From Alcanivorax sp. S6407 (GTDB lineage: Bacteria; Pseudomonadota; Gammaproteobacteria; Pseudomonadales; Alcanivoracaceae), in contig NZ_JALKBH010000005.1 of NCBI RefSeq assembly GCF_023016115.1, positions 172,193 to 236,192 on the forward strand: DNA of 64,000 nt, given 5' to 3'. Each line of letters begins with the position of its first letter. Position 1 is the stretch's first letter. A program made the position numbers and the translations under genes. The notes below the pieces were generated by a model. That model saw only the letters and a list, made by a program, of their open reading frames with translations. It was not told the origin of the DNA and made no database searches. This document shows, piece by piece, positions 15,562 to 24,819 of this stretch.

Positions 15562-17118
15562 CTATATCTGACTATCGATGGGCAGCCAGGACAGCAGCCA
15601 GATCTTGAAGCGGGACCAGCTGGAGGTTTCCGGGTCATGGTGTTCCTTTAGCTGGCCCTGCGGGGTGTCGGCTGTCCAGATCAGATCGTCGTCTTCATTC
15701 AGCTGTACGGACCAGGCGGAGTCGCCGGCGACCCAGCGATCGAACAGGTCGCTGAGTTGCTGGTTGATGGCCGGGCTGTCGATGACCACGGCAATTTCGG
15801 TGTTCTGCAGGATGGAGCGGGCATCCAGGTTGACCGAGCCGACCACGGAAAGGTGGTCATCAATGACCATGGTCTTGGCATGCAGGCTGGCCAGGGATTT
15901 GCCCTTGAACCAGTGCATGCGCTTTTGCTGGCCGGCGGTGGAGCGCAGCTCCCACAGCTCCACGCCGTCATTGAGCAGATCCTTGCGGTAATCCATATAA
16001 CCGCTGTGGACGATGGCCACATCCGTGGTGCTCAGGGAATTGGTCAGGATCTTGACCTCTACGCCGCGGTCTTCCAGCTGATCAAACAGGGCAACACCGT
16101 TGTCGCCGGGGACGAAATAGGCGGAGCTGATTTTCAGTTGCTCCTGACTGGACTCCAGAATCGTTTTGAGGTCGGCGCCAAGATAGAAGGAGGCGGGCAG
16201 GTCTGCGTGTTCCAGCGCTTTCTTCGGGGTATCTACCAGCAGGGAGGCCGGCCCCCAGTGCAGCGGGATGTCGCCTCCGACCAGGTCCTTGCCCAGGGTG
16301 CTGTCGCGCAGGGCATGGATGAATTCCGAATCCTGTTGAGTGGCGAGGAACTCGGCCAGAGTGGTACGCAGGCTGTCGAGATCCAGATCGGCCTCGTCAG
16401 GATCCAGCAGCAGCTGTACTGGCACGCTGGCGGGGTAGCCCCAGTATTCATCGAAGCTGCCGCTGGCCAGGGGCACAATCGGGCCGGCGGCAAGAATGTC
16501 GATGTCCTGGAAGTCCACATTGGTGCTGGAGAAATACACGTCGCCCAGATTGCGGCCGCCGGTAATGATGGCGACACCGTCGGCCACCATCAGCTTGTTG
16601 TGCATGCGGTGGTTGGTGCGGGTGAATTCCTTGAGGATCTGCCAGTTACGGCTGGCGCCGTTGCGCGAGGCGACGGGATTGAAAATGCGGATTTCGATGT
16701 TGGGATGCTGATCCAGTCTGGCCACCAGCGGGTTCTGGATCTGGGTGCCCATGTCATCTACCAGCACCCGCACGCGCACACCGCGATCGGCGGCATGAAG
16801 CAGGCGGCTGATGATAATGCGGCCGGTAACATCGTTGGTGAAAATGTAGTACTGCAGGTCGAGGCTGGTGGTGGCATTCTCGATCAGGGCCATGCGTGCC
16901 AGAAAGGCAGAAAGCCCATCATGCAGCAGATAGAAACCGGACTGGCCTTCATGTTGGCTCTGTTTTGCTTGCAGGCCTTTCACCAGCGGGGATTGCACCG
17001 CCACCAGGGTGTTGCTGGAGGTGCGCTGCTCCGGATCATAGGGCGGCGCGCTCTGGCAGCCGGTGGACAGCAGGGTCATCAGGAGCAGGGTGCTGAAGTG
17101 TTTTGGCAGTATGGTCAT
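15562..17118 (-). CDS. Phospholipase D family lipoprotein, cardiolipin synthase C-like
   Basis: About 518 residues from ATG 17118. The signal peptide carries the lipobox LLSTGC. Two HKD motifs are intact: HNKLMVADGVAIITGG and HAKTMVIDDHLSVVGS. The first half has LQYYIFTNDVTGRI typical of ClsC/YmdC proteins, which make cardiolipin or related anionic lipids from two phospholipids. Length is slightly above E. coli ClsC. The lipobox suggests an envelope location unlike cytoplasm-facing ClsA. It is divergent from the outer-membrane gene. Substrate not determined. Confidence 0.85.
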   Translation of the reverse strand: MTILPKHFSTLLLMTLLSTGCQSAPPYDPEQRTSSNTLVAVQSPLVKGLQAKQSQHEGQSGFYLLHDGLSAFLARMALIENATTSLDLQYYIFTNDVTGRIIISRLLHAADRGVRVRVLVDDMGTQIQNPLVARLDQHPNIEIRIFNPVASRNGASRNWQILKEFTRTNHRMHNKLMVADGVAIITGGRNLGDVYFSSTNVDFQDIDILAAGPIVPLASGSFDEYWGYPASVPVQLLLDPDEADLDLDSLRTTLAEFLATQQDSEFIHALRDSTLGKDLVGGDIPLHWGPASLLVDTPKKALEHADLPASFYLGADLKTILESSQEQLKISSAYFVPGDNGVALFDQLEDRGVEVKILTNSLSTTDVAIVHSGYMDYRKDLLNDGVELWELRSTAGQQKRMHWFKGKSLASLHAKTMVIDDHLSVVGSVNLDARSILQNTEIAVVIDSPAINQQLSDLFDRWVAGDSAWSVQLNEDDDLIWTADTPQGQLKEHHDPETSSWSRFKIWLLSWLPIDSQI

Positions 17119-17204
17119 GGGCGCTATAGCATGGGGCAACGATACGGTTATCAAACCCCAGCAGGGGCCGGATTACAAACCCGTACAGGGAAGGGGAAGC
17201 AGGG

Positions 17205-18386
17205 ATGAAAAAGATTGTCCCGGTCATGTTGGCGGGCCTGCTATGGAGCACCGCCCATGGTGGCTTTATGGAAGAGTATATGACCGACCCGGAAGACGGC
17301 ATGCTGGATGCCAGCCGCTATCTTTCCCAGGTGCCGATGGGGTTTCTGCCGGTGCCCACGGTGATCACGGAGCCCGCTGTGGGTGCGGGACTGGGGATGG
17401 CTGGCATCTTCTTTCACGAAAGTGAAGAACAGAAGGCCATGCGGGTGCGTGGAGAAGCCCAGGCCATTATTCCCAACAACATCAGCATGGTGGTGCTGGC
17501 GGCCACGGAGAACGGCTCCAGGGGTGCCGGCTTTGGCCATGTGGGGTTCTGGCGCGATGACACGGTGCGCTATCGCGGCTTTGCGTTTTACCCGGATTTC
17601 AATCTGGATTTTTATTCCTTTGGTGGCATCGAACCGCGTAACCCGGTGGAGCTGAATCTGAAAGGGCCGGCGGTGGTCCAGTCCATCAAGTTTCGGCTGG
17701 GCGAGAGTCGCTGGATGGCGGGGCTGAAACAGAGTTACCGGTTGGTGGACCTGTCATTGCAGGAAACGGTGAATCTGCCCAATGCCCAAGTGGAAGCGGC
17801 AGTAAATCGTTTTCTGCAAGACAAGATAAACCGCGAGATCACCACCTCCGGGGCGGGTGTGCTGGCGGAATTCGATTCCCGCGACAATCCCATGGCGCCG
17901 CAAGCAGGGCTCTATTATTCCGGCGAATATCTCTGGTATGGCAGTGCCATCGGCAGTGATGTGGACTACGGACGCTACACGTTAAAGGGGCTGAATTACT
18001 GGAACGTGAATCGTCATTTCAATCTGGGGCTGCGCCTGCAGTTTGATGGTGTGGAGTCTTCTGACAGTGCCAGCCTGCCGCCCTATGTGTTGCCATTCGT
18101 GGATCTTCGCGGTATTGCCGCGGTGCGTTACCAGGGACGTGCAGTGGCCGTGGCCGAAGTGGAGGCGACCTGGAAAGTAACCCCGCGCTGGCGTATCAAT
18201 GCCTTCAGCGGTGGTGGTCGCGCTGCCGATACCGTCAGTGACCTGTCTGAGGCCGAAGTGGCCAACAATGTGGGTGCCGGCTTCCGCTACCTGATCGCTC
18301 GCCGTTACGGCATGATCATGGGCATGGATGTAGCCCGTGGCCCGGAAGAAACGGCGGTGTATATCAAGGCGGGGTCGAGCTGGTAG
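17205..18386 (+). CDS. Outer-membrane beta-barrel, surface antigen (D15/Omp85 barrel) type
   Basis: 393 residues with a signal peptide (to about THGG, residue 20). The protein is strand-rich with alternating aromatic residues. It has LAEFDSRDNPMAPQAGLYYS near 225, the typical opening of the D15/bacterial surface antigen barrel, then LRGIAAVRYQGRAVAVAEVE and a final aromatic strand ending GSSW. POTRA domains are absent, so it is a barrel-only member, not BamA. Function unknown; passive transport or lipid-related roles are possible. It is monocistronic. Confidence 0.75.
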   Translation: MKKIVPVMLAGLLWSTAHGGFMEEYMTDPEDGMLDASRYLSQVPMGFLPVPTVITEPAVGAGLGMAGIFFHESEEQKAMRVRGEAQAIIPNNISMVVLAATENGSRGAGFGHVGFWRDDTVRYRGFAFYPDFNLDFYSFGGIEPRNPVELNLKGPAVVQSIKFRLGESRWMAGLKQSYRLVDLSLQETVNLPNAQVEAAVNRFLQDKINREITTSGAGVLAEFDSRDNPMAPQAGLYYSGEYLWYGSAIGSDVDYGRYTLKGLNYWNVNRHFNLGLRLQFDGVESSDSASLPPYVLPFVDLRGIAAVRYQGRAVAVAEVEATWKVTPRWRINAFSGGGRAADTVSDLSEAEVANNVGAGFRYLIARRYGMIMGMDVARGPEETAVYIKAGSSW

Positions 18387-18487
18387 GAGAGTTACGAGTT
18401 ACGAGAAGCGAGTTGCGAAAATCGTAAAACCCGAAAAGAAGGATGGGTTTTGCCTTTCGATACTCGTCACTCGCAACTCGACACTGG
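18387..18487. repeat. Inverted repeat with TCGAAAC-type heptad arms
   Basis: Left arm GAGTTACGAGTTACGAGAAG then CGAGTTGCGAAAATCG; right arm TTTCGATACTCGTCACTCGC then AACTCG. The arms are complementary with mismatches at the heptad-variable base. It fills the whole gap between two convergent genes and may work as a two-way terminator. Confidence 0.85.
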
Positions 18488-18799
18488 TTATTCTTCGCCG
18501 TTCTTGTCCATGTTCTTGCTGGCTTCTTCAGCGTCTTCCAGGGCGGCGAACTGCTCCGAGATCAGGCTGCCGATATCGTTGTTGATGCGGCGGATGGTGT
18601 CGTAGACCATGCCGATGGTCTTGCGCTGCTTGTCTTTCAGGCTGGCGGCCTGTTCTTCAAACAGGCCCAGCTTTTCCAGGGCATCAAACGGCAAGCCGGC
18701 GATATGCTGGTGTACGTCTTCCACCGTGGTGGCGCCGTCTTCGATGGCTTCCTGAATCATGTCCTTGAGCAATTCGGCCCGTTGTACGACTTTTTTCAT
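18488..18799 (-). CDS. Small helical protein, unknown
   Basis: 103 residues, no signal or membrane segment. Highly charged helices with a C-terminal acidic coil (EQFAALEDAEEASKNMDKNG). The N-terminal MKKVVQRAELLKDMIQEAIEDG reads as an amphipathic helix. It loosely resembles phasin-like or nucleoid-associated small proteins, but no family is recognised. The ORF uses its own ATG with clean codon use and is flanked by a repeat at its 3' end. Function unknown. Confidence 0.65.
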   Translation of the reverse strand: MKKVVQRAELLKDMIQEAIEDGATTVEDVHQHIAGLPFDALEKLGLFEEQAASLKDKQRKTIGMVYDTIRRINNDIGSLISEQFAALEDAEEASKNMDKNGEE

Positions 18800-19016
18800 G
18801 GTTGACCTGCTGTTGTGCGTATTGTCGGTTGATGACTGCGAATGTAGCGGAAAGTCTGTTTGGCAACCATACGCGCAATTGTATGAAAAATTGTTGATCC
18901 ATGACCGATTGTCAGACCGAGGCCGCCATTACTGGTGCCAGAGTTGACCTGGGTAAACAAATAGCGGCAACCTGAGCTTGGGTTCATCTCCGAACCGGAT
19001 CGGAAAGTGGAGTGCG

Positions 19017-19304
19017 ATGATGGAAGACGTCAAGACGATGATCACCGACATCAAGAGCAAACTTGATGAACTGGAAAACGAACTGCTGCAGCTGGAACAG
19101 AAGTCGCTGGGCGACAGCGGCGATGTGAATACCGAAGCAGAGCGCCACCGCCTGGCTCTGCAGGAAGTGCTGGCCGACATGCAGCAGCGCATTGATGAAT
19201 ACCATGAGCTGGCGGACCTTGACGGCACCCTCGCCGGTGACCGCTGGCAGCAGATGGATCAGGACCTCAAGGATCTCGGCAGCGATTTCTACGGCGCCAA
19301 CTAG
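19017..19304 (+). CDS. Small coiled-coil protein, unknown
   Basis: 95 residues from ATG 19017 (MMEDVKTM), with GGAG 6 nt before it. A heptad-patterned coil covers about 10-40 (IKSKLDELENELLQLEQK) and a second helix follows. No signal peptide. The stop codon TAG at 19302-19304 shares its bases with the first unit of the AGCTACA array, so the repeat supplies the end of the gene. Divergent from the 18488 gene. Function unknown. Confidence 0.65.
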   Translation: MMEDVKTMITDIKSKLDELENELLQLEQKSLGDSGDVNTEAERHRLALQEVLADMQQRIDEYHELADLDGTLAGDRWQQMDQDLKDLGSDFYGAN

Positions 19305-19413
19305 CTACAAGCTACAAGCTACAAGCTACAAGCTACAAGCTACAAGCTACAAGCTACAAGCTACAAGCTACAAGCTACAAGCTACAAGCTACAAGCTACA
19401 AGCTACAAGCTAC
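19303..19413. repeat. Tandem heptamer array AGCTACA x15
   Basis: Fifteen perfect copies of AGCTACA from 19303 to 19407, then a partial copy AGCTAC running into GCTCGATTGGATT. It starts within the stop codon of the upstream gene. The same array-plus-tail occurs at 55613 with seven copies. Confidence 0.97.
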
Positions 19414-19760
19414 GCTCGATTGGATTAAGAGCGGCCGAAAAGTTCCCAGGTTTTCGGCTTTTCTACGAAGCCGCTGTAGGAACGTAGCGTAGCGGAGTAA
19501 CGTACGGAGTGCGGCCCGAAGGTTGAGCGAAGCGAATAACGCCACTTGAGGTGCGAACCGAGCGACAGCGAGGAGCTGAGATGCAGCTGACACCGTTCTT
19601 TGTTGGCACCTGTGGGAGCGAGCCTGCTCGCGATCCGAGCTCAAGCGAGGAAAAGATTCCAGAAACGCTTATGGGGCTGCGCCCCGGGCCCAGCTGCGCT
19701 TCACTTGTAACCCTCGGCGTGGGGCTTCGCTTGAAGCCCTCGTGCTTTTCCGTAAGCCGC
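19414..19760. repeat. Composite intergenic repeat downstream of AGCTACA array
   Basis: Modules in order: CTCGATTGGATT; GTTCCCAGGTTTTC; TTTCTACGAAGCCGCTGTAG; the GTAGCG-rich module GGAACGTAGCGTAGCGGAGT to GCGAATAACG; CTTGAGGTGCGAACCGAG (also at both ends of the 54093 element); a REP CTGTGGGAGCGAGCCTGC... at about 19609; then GCGAGGAAAAGATTCCAGAA; and a GGGGCT/AGCCCC hairpin at about 19675-19745. No gene is supported in this stretch. Confidence 0.75.
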
Positions 19761-19791
19761 CGGGCACTTGTCTCAAGAAACGGAGCGCTCC

Positions 19792-20295
19792 ATGCCATCC
19801 TTCCACCTTCGCACCGAGCATCCCGACGACACCCCCGCCATTCATGCCCTCACTGCGGAAGCCTTCGCCAACCTTTCCCATAGCGATCAACGGGAACCCT
19901 TTATCGTGGATGCTCTCCGTGATGAAGGGGCGCTCTCGCTCTCGCTGGTGGCTGAACTGGAGGGTGAGTTGGTCGGACACATCGCCTTCTCCCCGGTGAC
20001 GCTTTCCTGCGGTGCCAGCCACTGGTACGGCCTGGGGCCGGTATCGGTGTTGCCTGAATGGCAGGGGAAAGGCGTTGGCAGCCAGCTGGTGCTGGCGGGG
20101 CTGGATGCCCTGAAGAAACAGGGGGCCCATGGCTGCGTGCTACTGGGGGATCCAGCCTGGTATGAACGCTTCGGTTTTGTCGCCACACCGCTGCTACGTC
20201 TTGCCGGTGTTCCGGCGGAATATTTTCAGGCGTTACTCCTCAACGGCACCTGGCCAGATGCGGAAGTTCACTATCACCCGGCGTTTCAGGTTTAA
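19792..20295 (+). CDS. GNAT family N-acetyltransferase
   Basis: 167 residues from ATG 19792, preceded by ACGGAG. It has the GNAT fold landmarks: beta-strand LVGHIAFSPV (about 50-60), then the acetyl-CoA loop LPEWQGKGVGSQLV (about 85-98; Q/RxxGxG/A) and GAHGCVLLGDPAWYERFGF (about 112-130), which is typical of YhbS-like predicted N-acetyltransferases. The substrate is unknown. A TTG 24 nt upstream is possible but less likely. It is monocistronic between repeat blocks. Confidence 0.87.
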   Translation: MPSFHLRTEHPDDTPAIHALTAEAFANLSHSDQREPFIVDALRDEGALSLSLVAELEGELVGHIAFSPVTLSCGASHWYGLGPVSVLPEWQGKGVGSQLVLAGLDALKKQGAHGCVLLGDPAWYERFGFVATPLLRLAGVPAEYFQALLLNGTWPDAEVHYHPAFQV

Positions 20296-20298
20296 GGG

Positions 20299-20460
20299 TC
20301 AAGCTTCAAGCTGCAAGCTACAACGCGAGAAAGTTTTGTCTGCCATTTGTGTCTTGGCCCGCGCCGAAACATTTGAGCGCGGGCACGTCATTTTCACATT
20401 TGCAGCCACAACACGCGTTGTAGCTTGTGGCTTGTAGCTGGAAACTCGTAGCTCGCAGCT
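20299..20460. repeat. Heptad-arm element, AGCTACA type, CAACGCG/CGCGTTG bracket
   Basis: The left arm AAGCTTCAAGCTGCAAGCTA leads into CAACGCG (20321-20327). The right bracket CGCGTTG (20414-20420) leads into TAGCTTGTGGCTTGTAGCTG. The core holds CCCGCGCC and GCGCGGGC, which pair. It fills the gap between two convergent genes. Confidence 0.88.
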
Positions 20461-20465
20461 GATTT

Positions 20466-21695
20466 TTACAGCAACGACCCCAACCCCAGCACCGCCACAA
20501 AGCCGATACTGTAGGCCACCAGCAGATAGCCAAAGTACTTCAGGTAGGAACCGAAAGTGAGCGCTTCCACCTTGCTCATGGCGATCACACCGGCGGCTGA
20601 GCCGATTACCAGCAAGGCGCCGCCGACACCCACCGAGTAGGTCAGTGACAGCCATTCCGGCAGGGTCATTTCGATGCCGGAGTTGAGCAGGGCGGCGGTC
20701 AGCGGCACGTTATCGAACAGGGCCGAGGCCATGCCCACCACAAAGTTCGCGGCTACTGGCGGCATCACTTCATACAGCGCCGGGAAGTAGGCCAGCATGC
20801 CCAGCTCCTTGAGCATCCCCACCAGTAGCAAGACGCCGAGGAAGAACAGCAGGGTGTCGAACTCGATCCTGCGGATGTAATCCAGGATCGGTTCGTCCTT
20901 GTTCATGAACTGCACCACCATGAACATCAGCGACAGGCCGAACAGGAAGCACAGCACCGGTGGAATGCCAAAGGCCACGTTGGCGGCGATGGTGCCGATG
21001 ATGGTGGCAAAGAACAGCAGGGCGATGACCTTGTCTCCCCGCTCAATGGCGTGACTCTGTTTTTCGAGTTGAAGCTCGCCACTCAATCCCAGTGACAACA
21101 TCCCCGCCAACACCGCCACTGCGGCGCCGGCAGGCAGGCTGAGTAGCAGCAGGTCCGGGATCTCCACCTTGCCGGCCAGGAAGATCATCAGGGTGGTGAC
21201 ATCGCCGGTGATCAGGGCAGTACCGCCGGCGTTCACCGAGAACACCACCAGCACCAGATAACGCAGCAGTTTTTTGGGCGGCAGGTTCAGGTTCATCAAT
21301 ACCGCAATACACACCAGGGTGGCGGTGATGTTGTCGGCGATGGAGGAAAACAGGAACGCGAACAGGCCGGTGAGCAGCATCAGCTTTCGTTCACTGATCT
21401 TCGATGGCAGCAAACGGTTGACCATGCTGTCGATAATGCCCTTGCCGGAGAGGTAGGCCACAAAGGTCATGGCGGCCATCAGGAACAGCCACAGGGTGGC
21501 AATATCCAGCAGGTTTTCATTCAGGCTTTCCATCAGCTCGGCATGACTGAGGTGTGCAGGCGGGGCAATGAAAAAAAGCAGCCAGGCAAAGGACCCGAAA
21601 AAGAGGGTGGTCTTGGCCTTGTCGATATGAACGATGTCTTCAATGACGATGGACACAAAGCCCAGCGCCACCAGGATCAGGAGCAAAGTGGTCAT
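20466..21695 (-). CDS. nhaD: Na+/H+ antiporter, NhaD type
   Basis: 409 residues with about 11-12 hydrophobic segments throughout. It has the NhaD pattern: SLNENLLDIATLWLFLMAAM near 60-80, then FSSIADNITATLVCIAVLMN near 116-135, NAGGTALITGDVTTLM near 156-171, and FFLGVLLLVGML near 286. It exchanges cytoplasmic Na+ (or Li+) for H+, fitting a saline habitat. Length is typical after signal removal. Divergent from the imelysin gene. The symbol rests on motif reading only. Confidence 0.88.
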   Translation of the reverse strand: MTTLLLILVALGFVSIVIEDIVHIDKAKTTLFFGSFAWLLFFIAPPAHLSHAELMESLNENLLDIATLWLFLMAAMTFVAYLSGKGIIDSMVNRLLPSKISERKLMLLTGLFAFLFSSIADNITATLVCIAVLMNLNLPPKKLLRYLVLVVFSVNAGGTALITGDVTTLMIFLAGKVEIPDLLLLSLPAGAAVAVLAGMLSLGLSGELQLEKQSHAIERGDKVIALLFFATIIGTIAANVAFGIPPVLCFLFGLSLMFMVVQFMNKDEPILDYIRRIEFDTLLFFLGVLLLVGMLKELGMLAYFPALYEVMPPVAANFVVGMASALFDNVPLTAALLNSGIEMTLPEWLSLTYSVGVGGALLVIGSAAGVIAMSKVEALTFGSYLKYFGYLLVAYSIGFVAVLGLGSLL

Positions 21696-21881
21696 GAGGG
21701 GCGTCTCGCTAGTAGTAAAGGGCGGACAGGGGTAAAAGGCAGCGCGCGCTGCGCGGGGGCATTCTATGCCTCTCCAGAACGCGGTTCACGAAAAAAACGC
21801 CCTGTATACGGGCTTTCATGGGCAAAAATGACCATTTGACGCGGATTTTGATGCAAATTTGTGTCAACAGCCCTTTCAATT

Positions 21882-21900
21882 AATGAGAATAATTCGCATT
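21882..21900 (+). promoter_or_regulatory. Fur box upstream of the imelysin cluster
   Basis: AATGAGAATAATTCGCATT is a near-perfect 7-1-7 style Fur site. It lies 80 nt upstream of the first imelysin start. Fur with Fe2+ would repress the cluster when iron is plentiful, as known for iron-regulated imelysin genes. It also lies upstream of nhaD in the other direction, but far from it. Confidence 0.85.
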
Positions 21901-21979
21901 ATTGTGCCTTTGGGAAGTCCGGTCCTCCCTTGGCAGGAATCCGCTTCCGTTGCTGTCGCGTATCGATTGAGGAAAACCT

Positions 21980-23260
21980 ATGTTGACCCGTGTTGCTGCC
22001 GGAGGGCTGCTGTTGTCCTCCCTGTGGATTGCCGGTTGTAGTGATGACACTCCGGCTGCGCCGTCGGCCCCCTATGATGAGGCTCAGGCGCGTCAGGTGG
22101 TAAATCACTACGGCGAGCTGGCGCTGGCGGCGTACAGCGATGCGTTGGCCGAGGCTCAGCAGCTGCAAGTGGCCATCGAGGCGCTGCTGGCCGCGCCTTC
22201 TAATGACACCCTGAGTGCTGCCCGTGAAGCCTGGCGTGCTGCCCGGGTCCCCTACATGCAGACAGAGGTGTTTCGTTTCGGTAACCGGGTGGTGGACGAG
22301 TGGGAAGGGCAGGTCAACGCCTGGCCGCTGGATGAAGGCCTGATCGACTATGTGGATGACAGCTATCAGGCGGTCATGGGTAACCCCGGTGCCCGCGCCA
22401 ACATTATTGCCAGCGAGTCTCTGACTATTGGTGAGGAAGCTCGGGATCTCAGCAATCTTGATGGCGAGTTGCTGGCCAGCCTGAACGAGCTGGGTGGCTC
22501 GGAAGTGAACGTGGCCACTGGCTATCACGCCATCGAGTTTCTGCTCTGGGGTCAGGATCTCAATGGCACCGATGCCGGAGCCGGTGAACGTCCTGCCACG
22601 GATTTTGCCACCGATGCGTCGGCCACCGGTGGGCATAACGAGCGTCGGCGTGACTATCTGCGTGCCGTGACTGACCTGCTGATTCAGGACCTGGAATTCA
22701 TGGTGGCCCAGTGGCAGCCGGATGCGGAAAACTATCGTGCCGAGCTGGAAGCGGATGCGGTGAAGAACGGCCTGCGCAAGATGCTGTTCGGTATGGGCAG
22801 CCTGTCCCTTGGCGAGCTGGCCGGTGAGCGCATGAAAGTGGCGCTGGCAGCGCATTCCCCGGAGGATGAGCACGATTGCTTCAGTGACAATACCCACTTC
22901 TCGCACTTCTATAACGGCAAGGGTATTCGCAATGTCTATCTGGGCGAGTATCGCAGGGTGAATGGCGAGACTCTCAGCGGGCCATCCCTGAGTGATCTGG
23001 TCGCCGCCAATGACGCGGCGGTGGACAGCCAGCTCAAGCAGGAGCTGGCCGCATCGGAAGCCGCCCTGCAGGGGCTGGTGGATAACGCTGCCAACGGCCT
23101 CCACTTTGATCAGCTGATTGCGCCGGGCAACGCCGCGGGAGCGGCGGTGATCAATGGCGCCATTGAGGCTTTGGTCGTGCAGACCGGGGGAATCGAAAAG
23201 GCCGCCCTGGTGCTGGATATCCAGGCCCTGAACCCGGATACCGCCGATCACCAGTTCTAG
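21980..23260 (+). CDS. Imelysin family lipoprotein (iron-regulated, IrpA-like)
   Basis: 426 residues. The lipobox WIAGC places lipidated Cys at 20. The imelysin motif GxHxxE is GYHAIE at 181-186, and DEHDCFSDNTHFSHFYNG near 295-312 is a second conserved region. Imelysins are periplasmic or surface proteins tied to iron homeostasis; peptidase activity is doubtful. It is first in a cluster with a di-heme protein, a second imelysin and a DUF1513 protein, and a Fur box precedes it. A hairpin terminator at 23301 follows, so later genes may be read at a lower level. Confidence 0.9.
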   Translation: MLTRVAAGGLLLSSLWIAGCSDDTPAAPSAPYDEAQARQVVNHYGELALAAYSDALAEAQQLQVAIEALLAAPSNDTLSAAREAWRAARVPYMQTEVFRFGNRVVDEWEGQVNAWPLDEGLIDYVDDSYQAVMGNPGARANIIASESLTIGEEARDLSNLDGELLASLNELGGSEVNVATGYHAIEFLLWGQDLNGTDAGAGERPATDFATDASATGGHNERRRDYLRAVTDLLIQDLEFMVAQWQPDAENYRAELEADAVKNGLRKMLFGMGSLSLGELAGERMKVALAAHSPEDEHDCFSDNTHFSHFYNGKGIRNVYLGEYRRVNGETLSGPSLSDLVAANDAAVDSQLKQELAASEAALQGLVDNAANGLHFDQLIAPGNAAGAAVINGAIEALVVQTGGIEKAALVLDIQALNPDTADHQF

Positions 23261-23300
23261 GGAGCCTCTGAAAACGATTCTCTTTAAGATCTGCTAAGAT

Positions 23301-23330
23301 AACGCCGCCGCTCTCCGGGCGGCGTTTTGC
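23301..23330 (+). terminator. Hairpin terminator after first imelysin gene
   Basis: AACGCCGCC pairs with GGCGGCGTT around GCTCTCCG and is followed by TTGCTTT. It is GC-rich with a short T-run, so termination may be partial. It lies inside the imelysin cluster, where it could lower expression of the following genes. Confidence 0.65.
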
Positions 23331-23382
23331 TTTCTCTCGGCTGTGGATGCCGCGACCACGCGGCTCCGGTCACTACTCAAGG

Positions 23383-24792
23383 ATGTCTGTCTTGCGTTAC
23401 GCCATTTTGACCCTGTCCCTGGCCAGCCTGCTGGTCGCCTGTGATTCCGGCCCTGCGTTTACCGAGGCGGAGCCTGGAGAGCATTTGTCCGCCGGTGAAG
23501 GCACCGTAACCAAGACTGACCAGAATGCCTTTTCCCTGCCGCTGGCGAACCTGTCGCCCACCCGGCGATTGAACTTCAGTGTCGGCAACAGTTTCTTTCG
23601 CAATCCCTGGGTAATCGCGCCGGCTTCCACCGATGCCCGTGATGGTCTGGGCCCGCTGTTCAATACCAATGCCTGCCAGAATTGCCACATCAAGGATGGC
23701 CGCGGTCACCCGCCGGATCCGGAAGCCAAACAGGCGGTGTCCATGCTGGTCCGCCTGTCGGTGCCGGCGGGCGAGGGTGATGATTTGACCCGCAGCGGTC
23801 TGGTGGCCGAGCCAAACTATGGTGGCCAGTTCCAGGATGCGGCCATTCCCGGCATTGCCCCGGAAGGCCGGGTGCGGGTGGAGTATGCCCCGCTGGTCAT
23901 GACCTTTGCCGACGGTCACGAAGTCGAGCTGCGCAAGCCGCGGCTGGCGTTCAGTAATCTGGCCTATGGCGACATGCACCCGGCGACCCTGTTCTCGGCA
24001 CGGATTGCTCCGCCGGTGATCGGGCTGGGCTTTCTGGAAGCCATCAGTGATGCTGATCTGCTCGCCAATGAGGACCCGGAGGATGCCGATGGCGACGGCA
24101 TCAGTGGTCGCGCCAACCGGGTCTGGGATCGTGCCAGCGGCACGCTCAAGGTGGGCCGTTTTGGCTGGAAGGCCGGGCAGCCCAGCCTGCGTCAGCAGAA
24201 TGCCGAAGCCTTTGCCAATGACATGGGGCTGACCAGCCATCTGGTACCCACGGATTCCTGCGCCCCGAGCCAGAAAGCGTGTCTGGCGCTGCCCAACGGT
24301 GGCACCCCGGAAGTCAGCGATGAGATTCTCGACAACGTGACCTTCTACACCCGCAACCTGGCCGTGCCGGCCCGCCGTAATGTGGATGATCCGCAGGTGC
24401 TGGAGGGCAAAGGCTTGTTCCACCAGGCCAATTGCCAGGGTTGTCATGTACCCAGCTTTACCACCCCGGCGGACGCGCCGGAGCCGGAGCTGGCCAACCA
24501 GACCATCCGCCCTTACACCGATTTGCTGCTGCACGATGTGGGTCCGGGGTTGGCCGATGGTCGCCCGGAGTTCCTCGCCAATGGCCAGGAATGGCGCACC
24601 CCGCCACTGTGGGGGATCGGCCTCACCGAGGCAGTGAACGGGCATACCCAGTTTCTGCACGATGGCCGGGCGCGCAACCTGATGGAGGCCATTCTCTGGC
24701 ACGGTGGCGAAGCGGCGGCCTCCCGTGACACGGTGCTGACCTTTGATGCCGGGCAACGCGACGCGTTGTTGGCCTTCCTGAATTCACTCTGA
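23383..24792 (+). CDS. Di-heme oxidoreductase family lipoprotein (thiol oxidoreductase-like)
   Basis: 469 residues from ATG 23383. The signal peptide has lipobox LLVAC. Two heme c motifs are seen: CQNCH at 98-102 and CQGCH at 351-355. Segments DGLGPLFNTNACQNCH and PPLWGIGLTEAVNGHTQFLHDGRA match the di-heme (DUF1111/DHOR) family that sits beside imelysins. DEDADGDGISGRAN-like residues (EDPEDADGDGISGRAN) suggest a Ca2+ site. An in-frame start at 23347 would ruin the signal peptide. It probably handles redox chemistry of iron; the reaction is not known. Confidence 0.9.
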   Translation: MSVLRYAILTLSLASLLVACDSGPAFTEAEPGEHLSAGEGTVTKTDQNAFSLPLANLSPTRRLNFSVGNSFFRNPWVIAPASTDARDGLGPLFNTNACQNCHIKDGRGHPPDPEAKQAVSMLVRLSVPAGEGDDLTRSGLVAEPNYGGQFQDAAIPGIAPEGRVRVEYAPLVMTFADGHEVELRKPRLAFSNLAYGDMHPATLFSARIAPPVIGLGFLEAISDADLLANEDPEDADGDGISGRANRVWDRASGTLKVGRFGWKAGQPSLRQQNAEAFANDMGLTSHLVPTDSCAPSQKACLALPNGGTPEVSDEILDNVTFYTRNLAVPARRNVDDPQVLEGKGLFHQANCQGCHVPSFTTPADAPEPELANQTIRPYTDLLLHDVGPGLADGRPEFLANGQEWRTPPLWGIGLTEAVNGHTQFLHDGRARNLMEAILWHGGEAAASRDTVLTFDAGQRDALLAFLNSL

Positions 24793-24819
24793 TCCGGTGC
24801 CGGGCAAGGAGTATTGCGA

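Noticed and set aside
15757..17208. 483-residue plus-strand ORF
   Set aside because: Antisense to the phospholipase D family gene, which has both HKD motifs intact.
19551..19883. 110-residue ORF before the GNAT gene
   Set aside because: It runs through REP and composite repeat sequence and out of frame into the GNAT gene.
23262..23282. Second copy of the MITE-like end (GGAGCCTCTGAA)
   Set aside because: Only about 12 bases match the 49807 end and no inverted partner follows; may be chance or a tiny remnant.
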